Shown: one piece after another, positions 5,701 to 10,952 of the stretch
How positions within the stretch are numbered: position 1 is the first letter of the stretch
How the letters are laid out: every line of letters starts with the position of its first letter
The notes under the pieces: generated by a model
Told to the model about the DNA's origin: nothing
What the model saw: the letters and a program-made list of their open reading frames with translations, nothing else
Databases searched by the model: none
Assembly (NCBI GenBank): GCA_022707725.1
Contig: JAKJAB010000061.1
Span: 3,348 to 14,299, forward strand
Direction of reading: 5' to 3'
DNA from: Chloroflexota bacterium
Lineage (GTDB): Bacteria; Chloroflexota; Anaerolineae; B4-G1; SLSP01
DNA length: 10,952 bases
Program-made: the position numbers and the translations under genes

Positions 5701-5989
5701 ACAAATCGGGCATGGATTGTTCCGGCTCCACAGAGTGTCGCGGCGTTGGAGCCTGCCGTGGCAGACGTTGGGTCGGCTCGGTAGCAGGCGGGGCGGATTC
5801 GCGTTCTTCCCTCACAGGCGTCCCTGGACGGGGAAAGCGCACAGTGGAATCACCCGGACCGGGGACCGGCGGAGTTCGAGGGCGCAATTCGGCCGGCTGC
5901 CATGTTGACGGCGACTTTTCGCTTTCATGGTTCTCCGGCTCGTCCGGCGCTGTTTCACGACGTTTCTGGTCAGGTTCGAGCGGCATCAT
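2744..5989 (-). CDS. Bifunctional class A penicillin-binding protein (PBP1A type) with altered GT51 domain
   Basis: This enzyme polymerises lipid II into glycan strands and cross-links the peptides outside the membrane. The order along 1081 residues is as follows. Residues 1-190 are a Pro-rich disordered cytoplasmic tail. A membrane anchor covers 198-226. The GT51 glycosyltransferase lies at about 240-415, with EDRNFYAHTG (catalytic E285), GASTITQQ (316-323), RKIKE (341-345), KDEILEIYVN (358-367) and KRHKDVL (404-410). The transpeptidase lies at about 500-800, with the S546-A-I-K549 nucleophile motif, S604-L-N606 and K747-T-G-T. A Cys-containing linker follows, then an Ig-like C-terminal domain (about 918-1016) and a Thr-Pro tail (1018-1081). 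After YGN373 the protein jumps straight to LTLTQ, so the usual segment ending in YFGK is absent, about 19 residues by comparison with E. coli PBP1a. Start: ATG 5989 or the adjacent ATG 5986, which is better spaced from GAGGGGG. It stands alone between the permease and the infC operon. Confidence 0.93.
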   Translation of the reverse strand: MMPLEPDQKRRETAPDEPENHESEKSPSTWQPAELRPRTPPVPGPGDSTVRFPRPGTPVREERESAPPATEPTQRLPRQAPTPRHSVEPEQSMPDLYPPSETTRRIQVPPSESTLQRPQPADPTRQIPTWPAQAPADDVPTQPIPVIRPSGARPQQTAGTRRTATPPPPPKSPPPSQRTAGTPAGKPKPKRSGSAASTLLSITLVGVALFFLALLAMVIGYIALASQLPSPDELRARQPNFASSQIYGRDGRLLHEIIDPTAGKRTYVPISQISRYLQLATVATEDRNFYAHTGFDPIALARAIYYALQEREFVSGASTITQQVARNILLPDEAAERTASRKIKEIVLATELTRRYTKDEILEIYVNNNNYGNLTLTQASFLAGLPQLPSVYDPFHGGRDAALKRHKDVLGLMVEAGFITQAEADAAAAEMDAYGFQPIYTDVIPAPHFVVYVRQWVEKELGPDALYKGAGLRIHTTLDRTLQQIAEEEVRNGVAALADRKVTNGALVAIEPATGHILAMVGSADFYDEANGGQVNVTTRCRQPGSAIKPLTYLAALEKGWTPATILWDIPTVYTDTAGNTYRPVDYDGKFRGPVSIRTSLANSLNIPAVKALEFIGVDGLLDISARLGATSIVSPHLECPDYPYDTRPYYGLALTLGGGEMKPLDLTAAYATLANGGLSMPPTPILWVETTRGEILIDNRQPKGKQAVAPELAYLISHILSDTKARCLVFACPNNLELPDRPVAAKTGTTNDNRDAWTVGYTPDLAAGVWIGNNDNTEMDGVAGAGGAAPIWNAFMRRAHENIQPHSFPRPAGVIDREICAFSGTEPSPYCPEKRAEVFATNFLPPRADQDWFQQVEIDGNSGLRANQFCRANVFTKVMVVLDQIQDPGGRTWLQQWAAERGIEIAPNDYCTAGESSPQVSITSPTNGEEVHGWVEIRGTVEFADFDHYEITYGVGGNPQAWGWISGPHLAVVRDGLLGAWQIPIEMTPGSYTLRVVAFNTRGAQFETRVQVNVVGPTATPTLEITPTETPTVTPTPTETPTVTPTPTETPTFTETPTPTGTPTVTPTETPTPTETPATP
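2750..2935. repeat. Degenerate repeat encoding the Thr-Pro-rich PBP tail
   Basis: Imperfect 12-24 bp units with GGTGGGCGTCGGTGT-like cores (plus strand) encode repeated TPTETPTVTP residues at the C terminus of the PBP. Third-position changes are frequent, so the protein repeat is kept better than the DNA repeat. Such tails are probably flexible, wall-spanning or surface-exposed spacers. Confidence 0.8.
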
Positions 5990-6027
5990 CCCCCTCGCGA
6001 TATTTCCTTATGTGGCGTGAGCCATCG

Positions 6028-6055
6028 CAAATCCGAAATCTAAAATCCAAAATCG
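6028..6055. repeat. Four-unit heptamer repeat between permease and PBP genes
   Basis: CAAATCC, GAAATCT, AAAATCC and AAAATCG follow without gaps, consensus NAAATCN. It fills much of the 68-bp space between the permease stop and the PBP start. Its last 16 bp (6040-6055) recur exactly, inverted, at 9936-9951. The rest of this gap shows only the PBP ribosome binding site and no convincing promoter. Confidence 0.8.
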
Positions 6056-6057
6056 TC

Positions 6058-8904
6058 TTATCCCCACACGCCTTTCAGCATCGTGTAGGCGCGTTGCGAG
6101 AGCGCGCGAGCGATGACCACGACCTCAGACAGCACGATCAAGGCCACGAAAACGACGACCAGTTGGGCGACCTTGTCCTGGGCGATCACCGGAATCAGTG
6201 TTGGCAGCGGGACGCCCTTCTCGCCGGTCACGCGGAACAGTGGGACGAAGAAGTGTGAGGCCCCCGCGCCAATCAGCGCCCCGGCGATGGCCCCAAACGA
6301 CGTCAGAAACAGGTATTCCATAATGACCTGGGTGCTGATCTGACGACGTTGCAGACCCACGGCGCGCAAGATGGTGAAACGCCGTATCCGATCCTGCAGC
6401 GAGGCATAGGTGTAAATCAGCAAGCCCATTGCCGCCATCGCCACTGCGGCGAGAAAGCCGACCGATAGCGTGCCAAAGACGCCAACACGCTCGAATTTCG
6501 CCTGTTCTGTCTGAATCAGCGCCCTGGCATCTCTTACGACGCCTGGCAGCACCCGGAGTTTGGGGATTTGCTCGACCACGTCAGCGCCGGAGGCACCGTC
6601 ATCCAATAGCATCCAAATGTCGTGCGGAACCACCATCCCAACGTAGAACGTGAGATAGTCCAGGTTCCCGATGAAGGCGATTTTGTCATCATAGACGGTT
6701 GGGAAGTACCTGTAGGTTCCGGCGACCTTGAACGGCGTGTTGACACTGAACTCGTAATTGATGCCGACGAGGAGATTGATTTCATCGCCAATTTGAAGAT
6801 GATTCTCGGTAAACAGTTTCTCCGGGACGAGAACGGCGTTTGACCAGGGCGCCAGTTGATTCATCAACCCGCCTAACGGCTCGTTGGCAAAGTCATATCT
6901 GAACCAGCCGACCTGGGCAAAGTCGGCCCGATCCACGGCGATAAAACGCCCGTTAATGTTACCGTTGGCGGGGAGGGAGGTAGACACGCTGTAGTTCCCG
7001 ACCCGGGCGGCTTTTTTGACACCTTCGAGCGTTTCGAACTGTGTCGGCAGAGGAATCCATTCTCCGGTTACTGGCGTGGTTGGCGCACCAGGCTCGGATG
7101 ACGATGAATCGGGGAGAGAGACGCTCAGCGATAGATCGGTGCCGGCGCGATAATACATCCGATCCACCAACCATTGATCAAGACTGGCTGCCATCGAGAT
7201 GGTGTAGACGCCGAGCGCCAGCGAGACGATCACCAGCAGCAATGGGTTGATGTACGCCTGGCTCTCGCGGCCCAGTTGTCGCAATGCCAGATGGGGCGTG
7301 GGCCAGGGTGTGAGGCCGGCGACCACATCGATGGCGCGCATAATCAGCGGGAAGATGCGCAAGGTAAGCAATGCAAAGGTGATAATCGCCAGCGCCGGCA
7401 CCAGGATGAGCAAGGGGTCCTGATACAAATCCTCCGGCTTATCGCGTGCCAGAAGCGCCAACGTGCCATAGCGGGTCAGTTGCCGGTAGGCGTACACGGT
7501 AGGGATGAGAAGGATGAAGTCCAGGTAGGCGCGATACCAGAAGGGCGAACGTTGCGGTCGGGCGCGTTCGCGCTCCACGTCGATGAGGCTCTGGCGAGTG
7601 GCCTGAATGGCGGGCAGAATGCGGGCCATCATGGTGATCACCAAGGCCACCAGCGTCATCGGGATGGTGATGCCGCGCAGGTTGGTCGGCAGCGGATCGC
7701 GCGAAACGAACGTGAGGAAGCTGGCGGTTTGCCCCATCATTTGCGCCAACGCCATGCCGATCGCCATGCCGATCGGCGTGCCGATGACAAAGAGTATCAT
7801 TTCCTCAACAGCCGTGAGGGTAAGGATGCTGGAAGAACGCATCCCCCGGCTGACCAGCGTGGCCGTCTCGCGCACCTGCCAGCGGGCGATGATGGCCGAG
7901 GTCAGCACCAGGAAATAGAGGAGGAAGCCAAATGCGGGCAGGTTGAAGCCCAGCAGCAAAATGGTCAGCGTGTTGCCCCGTTGGACAAACGACTTTAGCG
8001 GATCCAACGGCGGGGTGTTGATGCGGGCCTCCGGCAGAAATTTGTTGATGACGATAATACTGTGTTCGAAGCCCTGGATATATTGGAGCGTTTTGTCGGG
8101 CAGCACCTGGCTTTCATCCAGGATGATGTGCCAGTTGACGAACCATGTCTTGCCGGGCACCATCGGTTCGACAAAGTTGATGTAGTCCTCACGGCGCACG
8201 AGGAGCTTGTTTTGGAGCGTAGCGTCGGGGTTCTCGAACCAGAAATCTGAGGTGATGTCCTTGGCTTTCCAGAAACCGCGCACGCGAATGGTGACCGGTG
8301 TAGAGACGATATTAACGGCCAGGTTGAACTCTTCGCCGACGTTGATGCCCATCTTCTCGGCCATACGCGTGTGCATCCACACATCCAGCACTTCACTGGA
8401 CACACCATCTTCATCCATCGGATCACCATCGAGGATCTCCATTTCGTCGGCGACGCCCTGGATGTAGACGACGTCGGTGGATTCGAGATAATCCTGTTCA
8501 GTTTTGGTGTAAGATGCACCCTCTTTGGAGCGCAACATCATATTGCCGCTGTGGACTTCCAGCCCTGTGTATCGAACCGGCAGTCCAACCTCGGAGGAGA
8601 GGGTGACTGCCACGTGGTTGGTCGACAGATTCTCCGCGTCGTGCAACGAAATGGGCGCGCGTCCAGAGGAAAAGGTATAAATGCTCGTCGAGAAGGCAGG
8701 CCGCCCGGTCATTTTGCTGAAGGCGGCCAGCTCCTGATCCAGAATGACCTGATCCACAGCTTTGGCGAAGAACGAGGCGCTGTTGACCATCGCCACTGCA
8801 AAGATGATGCCCAGGAGCGCCAACACGGTCAGGCCGGGATGGTTCCACAGCCGTTTCAGCGCAAGGCGTGTGACCGCAACAAATCTAAGTACCAGTTTGA
8901 TCAT
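6058..8904 (-). CDS. Large FtsX/MacB-family ABC transporter permease
   Basis: This is a 948-residue membrane protein with two FtsX-type modules. Membrane segments are visible at about 25-44, 313-340, 364-390, 411-430, 459-472, 498-520, 552-572, 808-833, 861-888 and 913-932. Large soluble, probably external, domains lie at about 50-305 and 585-800. Both modules end in the family pattern of a coupling region followed by a Gly-rich helix: ETATLVSRGMRSSSILTLTA near 346-365 and FTILRAVGLQRRQI at about 843-856, each followed by spaced glycines (GTPIGMAIGM; GAIAGALIGAG). The family couples ATP hydrolysis by a separate LolD/MacB-like ATPase to moving lipids, lipoproteins or peptides, or to periplasmic mechanical work. 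The substrate is unknown here. No ATPase gene is in the window. The start is ATG 8904 with only a weak GGTG upstream. It is separated from the PBP gene by 68 bp and from the sugar genes by a hairpin-bearing gap. Confidence 0.9.
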   Translation of the reverse strand: MIKLVLRFVAVTRLALKRLWNHPGLTVLALLGIIFAVAMVNSASFFAKAVDQVILDQELAAFSKMTGRPAFSTSIYTFSSGRAPISLHDAENLSTNHVAVTLSSEVGLPVRYTGLEVHSGNMMLRSKEGASYTKTEQDYLESTDVVYIQGVADEMEILDGDPMDEDGVSSEVLDVWMHTRMAEKMGINVGEEFNLAVNIVSTPVTIRVRGFWKAKDITSDFWFENPDATLQNKLLVRREDYINFVEPMVPGKTWFVNWHIILDESQVLPDKTLQYIQGFEHSIIVINKFLPEARINTPPLDPLKSFVQRGNTLTILLLGFNLPAFGFLLYFLVLTSAIIARWQVRETATLVSRGMRSSSILTLTAVEEMILFVIGTPIGMAIGMALAQMMGQTASFLTFVSRDPLPTNLRGITIPMTLVALVITMMARILPAIQATRQSLIDVERERARPQRSPFWYRAYLDFILLIPTVYAYRQLTRYGTLALLARDKPEDLYQDPLLILVPALAIITFALLTLRIFPLIMRAIDVVAGLTPWPTPHLALRQLGRESQAYINPLLLVIVSLALGVYTISMAASLDQWLVDRMYYRAGTDLSLSVSLPDSSSSEPGAPTTPVTGEWIPLPTQFETLEGVKKAARVGNYSVSTSLPANGNINGRFIAVDRADFAQVGWFRYDFANEPLGGLMNQLAPWSNAVLVPEKLFTENHLQIGDEINLLVGINYEFSVNTPFKVAGTYRYFPTVYDDKIAFIGNLDYLTFYVGMVVPHDIWMLLDDGASGADVVEQIPKLRVLPGVVRDARALIQTEQAKFERVGVFGTLSVGFLAAVAMAAMGLLIYTYASLQDRIRRFTILRAVGLQRRQISTQVIMEYLFLTSFGAIAGALIGAGASHFFVPLFRVTGEKGVPLPTLIPVIAQDKVAQLVVVFVALIVLSEVVVIARALSQRAYTMLKGVWG

Positions 8905-8986
8905 GAGTGTAACACCAGCTTTTGTAAATTATGACTTGCAGTGCGTCATCCTCCCCGCCATGGAAGCACGACCCACAAGCCCCGTA

Positions 8987-9014
8987 AGTATAACAGGGCC
9001 ACCGTAAGAAGCAA
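8987..9014 (-). promoter_or_regulatory. Candidate promoter of the ABC permease
   Basis: On the minus strand, TTGCTT (9014-9009) is separated by 16 bp from TATACT (8992-8987, 5 of 6 matches to the -10 consensus). A transcript would start near 8980, giving a leader of about 75 nt. The -35 is poor, so support is moderate at best. Confidence 0.35.
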
Positions 9015-9028
9015 GTGGAGAGGGATTA

Positions 9029-9094
9029 GCTGTCAGCGATCAGCCATCAGCGATCAGCGGTCAGCCGGTAGCTGATCGCTGAAAGCTGACGGCT
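9029..9094. repeat. Heptamer tandem repeat folding into a large hairpin
   Basis: Five 7-bp units (TCAGCGA, TCAGCCA, TCAGCGA, TCAGCGG, TCAGCCG) run from 9033 to 9067. The right side carries the same units inverted (GCTGATCGCTGA at 9071-9082). TCAGCGATCAGC at 9047-9058 pairs perfectly over 12 bp with 9071-9082 around a 12-nt loop, and 9029-9038 pairs with 9085-9094 with one mismatch. It lies just after the isomerase stop and could end or protect that transcript, or be a dispersed repeat of the genome. Confidence 0.85.
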
Positions 9095-9100
9095 GTCGGC

Positions 9101-9922
9101 TTATGCGAGCTGTGAGAGCACAGCGATGGCGTGTTTGATGTCCTCGATCTGTTTCGGTCCGCTGATTTCGCGCTCGATGGTCAGCGCACCGGTATAACCG
9201 AGTGCCTTGAGTTTGGGGATAAGCACCGGGAAGTTGACGCGCCCTTGGCCGAGTGGTTTCTCGACGCCCAACTGCTGCCCGTTGGTGGGATACTCGCCAT
9301 CTTTCGCGTGGACACCGCGCACGTACCGCCCGAATACGTCCAGCGCATCCACCGGATTGGCCTTGCCGTACATCAGCAGGTTCGCGGGATCGAGGTTGAT
9401 GCCCAGGTTGTCGTAGCCCAGGTCTTCGATCACCCGCAGGAGGACGACCGGCGTTTCCTGTCCGGTCTCGAACCAGAAGCCCAAGGCACGCTCGCCGCAG
9501 TATTCGACGATCTCGCGCAGCGCATCGATGACGCCCGGATACAGCGGATCGGTCATATTCTCCGGAATAAAGCCGGCGTGGGTGGTGATGCTCGGCGTGC
9601 CCACCCGCGCGGCGAAGTCCGCCCCGGCCTTGAGCGCGGCCATCCGCTCGGCGCGGAACTCCGGCGGCACGATGCCGATGGAGACCGGCCCCTTGACGAA
9701 GTCCCAAATATGCGGGCCGGGCACGCCCGTCCAGATCGTGGTTACTTCGACTTGATACTGCTCCGACGCGGCAATCAACCGGTCGGCTATTGCCGGCGTG
9801 AACAGTTCTTGATGCCAGCAGACCACCTGGCACGTCGGCAAGCCGAACTCGTGCACGCGCTGCAGTTCTTCTTCCGGCCCGTGTTCGAGTGGGGCCATCA
9901 CTCCGAGTTTGAGGGTTGTCAT
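9101..9922 (-). CDS. Sugar phosphate isomerase/epimerase family protein (TIM barrel)
   Basis: This 273-residue protein belongs to the xylose-isomerase-like TIM barrel family (AP endonuclease 2 fold), which includes tagatose 3-epimerases, hydroxypyruvate isomerase and inosose dehydratase. Likely metal-site residues are E152 (FWFETGQE), D178 (NLDPAN), H205 (GVHAKDGE) and E250 (LTIERE), in the expected order and spacing; H115 (TTHAG) is also typical. The ending GQGRVNFPVLIPKLKALGY is a family signature. The start ATG 9922 has GGAGGAG 7-8 nt upstream. It begins 25 nt after the dehydrogenase stop, so the two are one operon and probably act on the same sugar or inositol-like compound. The exact substrate cannot be told from sequence. 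Confidence 0.92.
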   Translation of the reverse strand: MTTLKLGVMAPLEHGPEEELQRVHEFGLPTCQVVCWHQELFTPAIADRLIAASEQYQVEVTTIWTGVPGPHIWDFVKGPVSIGIVPPEFRAERMAALKAGADFAARVGTPSITTHAGFIPENMTDPLYPGVIDALREIVEYCGERALGFWFETGQETPVVLLRVIEDLGYDNLGINLDPANLLMYGKANPVDALDVFGRYVRGVHAKDGEYPTNGQQLGVEKPLGQGRVNFPVLIPKLKALGYTGALTIEREISGPKQIEDIKHAIAVLSQLA

Positions 9923-9935
9923 AGGTTTACTCCTC

Positions 9936-9958
9936 CGATTTTGGATTTTAGGTTTTGG
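9936..9958. repeat. AAAATCC-type short repeat overlapping the dehydrogenase stop codon
   Basis: On the minus strand the run CAAAACC, TAAAATCC, AAAATCG covers 9958-9936. The 16-mer CTAAAATCCAAAATCG (9951-9936) is identical to plus-strand 6040-6055. The repeat supplies the TAA stop (9950-9948) and the last codons of the upstream gene and fills the space up to the GGAGGAG of the isomerase gene. Confidence 0.8.
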
Positions 9959-10949
9959 AGCGGATGCTCTCGATTTCCCGGTCGATCAGGGCGATGGAGT
10001 CGCGGGTGGATTCGGGCAGACAGCGGGTAAGGGCCGCGCCGGTTTCTACGCAGTCGAGGAAGTAGGCGATTTCGTTGAGGTAGCCATCGCCCGGTTCGAT
10101 GTCGGCTGGATAGCCGTTTACCTGTTCCAGGTTGTCGAAGACGGTGAGTTTCCAGTCGGCGTAGCGCACGAAGCCGCGCTCGAACCACGCATCGAATCCC
10201 GCCTGGAACGGCACCTGTGCCGTGCTCCATCCCGCGTGCATGTGGATTTGCGGGCCGCCGTCGTAGGTGAAGCAGGCGTGGATGATGTCGTAGCTCTCCG
10301 GCTCTTCCGTGACGCGCCCGGTGGCGTACAAGTCATCCGGCACGCCGAACACCGCATTGACGTAGTCTACGTCGTGGATGTGGAGATCGAGGAGCGCGCC
10401 GCCGCTGCGCTTGGGGTCGAGGAACCAGTTGCTCGGCGACCAAAGCGGACGTCCGCTGATGCGGAACAGGTTGAGTGAAAGCAACGCCCCCAGGGATTGT
10501 TCCGTCACCAGTTTTTGGAGATAGAGGTACTCCGGCCAGAAACGGATACACTGGGCGATCATGAGCCGCCGGTCCGCCGCGCGCGCCGCCGCGATCATGC
10601 GGTCGCAGTCGGCCACCGAGAGCGCCATTGGCTTTTCACACAGTACGTGCAGTCCGGCTTCCAGCGCGGCGATGGCGTACTGCGCGTGCAGATACGTGGG
10701 CAGGCAGATATCCACCACGTCCACGTCCGCTGCGGCGATCAACTGCGCAGCATCCGGATAGCGGGCTACCTGTGAGAGATCGAGGGCGGTTTCGCCGCCT
10801 GCCAGGTTGATGGCGATGGCCTCCTTCGCCTCCAATCGCTCTGGAATGACATCCGCAATCGCCTCAATCTGCGCGTTGGGCACGTGTGGATAGCGCCGCG
10901 CGTGGTGCCATCCCATGCCCCCCATACCGAGAATTCCGACTTTTAGCAT
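9948..10949 (-). CDS. Gfo/Idh/MocA-family NAD(P)-dependent oxidoreductase
   Basis: This family oxidises or reduces sugars, inositols or their derivatives with NAD(P). The 333-residue protein starts with the Rossmann dinucleotide motif VGILGMGGMG (4-13). Then come VDICLPTYLHA (79-89), the catalytic EKP motif at E105-K106-P107, and the C-terminal domain signature GGALLDLHIHDVDY with D188, H192 and D193 in the substrate site. The size is normal for the family (330-350). The start ATG 10949 is 3 bases from the window edge, so its ribosome binding site and any upstream operon genes are not visible. It precedes the isomerase/epimerase by 25 nt. Dehydrogenase plus TIM-barrel isomerase is a common pairing in catabolism of uncommon sugars or inositol. 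The substrate is unknown. The gene's stop codon lies inside a dispersed AAAATCC repeat. Confidence 0.94.
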   Translation of the reverse strand: MLKVGILGMGGMGWHHARRYPHVPNAQIEAIADVIPERLEAKEAIAINLAGGETALDLSQVARYPDAAQLIAAADVDVVDICLPTYLHAQYAIAALEAGLHVLCEKPMALSVADCDRMIAAARAADRRLMIAQCIRFWPEYLYLQKLVTEQSLGALLSLNLFRISGRPLWSPSNWFLDPKRSGGALLDLHIHDVDYVNAVFGVPDDLYATGRVTEEPESYDIIHACFTYDGGPQIHMHAGWSTAQVPFQAGFDAWFERGFVRYADWKLTVFDNLEQVNGYPADIEPGDGYLNEIAYFLDCVETGAALTRCLPESTRDSIALIDREIESIRSKT

Positions 10950-10952
10950 AGC

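Noticed and set aside
7174..7998. A 274-codon open frame on the plus strand
   Set aside because: It is antisense to the FtsX permease. The composition is rich in Arg, His, Gln and Asp with no domain, as expected for a shadow frame.
9131..10030. A 299-codon plus-strand frame, and an alternative 259-codon minus-strand frame at 9054-9833
   Set aside because: Both overlap the isomerase gene, which has clear metal-site motifs and a good ribosome binding site. They are shadows of its codon bias.

Overview
The window looks like a chromosomal piece of a GC-rich filamentous or Anaerolineae-type Chloroflexota bacterium. This is inferred from the class A penicillin-binding protein with a long disordered proline-rich cytoplasmic tail and a Thr-Pro-rich outer tail, from the ECF sigma gene coupled to a membrane protein with a bacterial Ig-like domain, and from degenerate 7-8 bp tandem repeats at gene edges. 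No marker for a precise taxon is present. Every supported gene lies on the minus strand, so transcription runs from high to low coordinates. No phage, IS, CRISPR, tRNA or rRNA signal was found.

Reading in the direction of transcription: (1) 10949-9101 holds a Gfo/Idh/MocA-type dehydrogenase followed by a TIM-barrel sugar phosphate isomerase/epimerase, a two-gene sugar-modifying unit. A heptamer-repeat hairpin (9029-9094) follows it. (2) 8904-6058 is one large FtsX/MacB-type ABC permease with no ATPase gene in view. (3) 5989-2744 is a bifunctional class A penicillin-binding protein whose glycosyltransferase domain appears to lack about 19 conserved residues. (4) 2642-1345 is the classic translation operon infC-rpmI-rplT. 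It has a strong sigma-70-type promoter, a perfect Shine-Dalgarno placed for an AUC start codon of infC, GTG starts for both ribosomal proteins, and a good intrinsic terminator. (5) 1189-1 is an ECF sigma factor overlapping by 4 bp (ATGA) a single-pass membrane protein that runs off the window. The first ~37 codons of that protein are almost entirely a 12-copy octanucleotide repeat.

Most of the window is housekeeping. The parts most worth a second look are the octamer repeat inside the sigma-linked membrane gene (a possible frameshift switch), the internal gap in the PBP glycosyltransferase domain, the repeated Thr-x-x-Ile/Leu motifs in the PBP cytoplasmic tail, the AUC start of infC, and the dispersed heptamer repeats, one of which occurs as an identical 16-bp copy at two gene boundaries about 3.9 kb apart.
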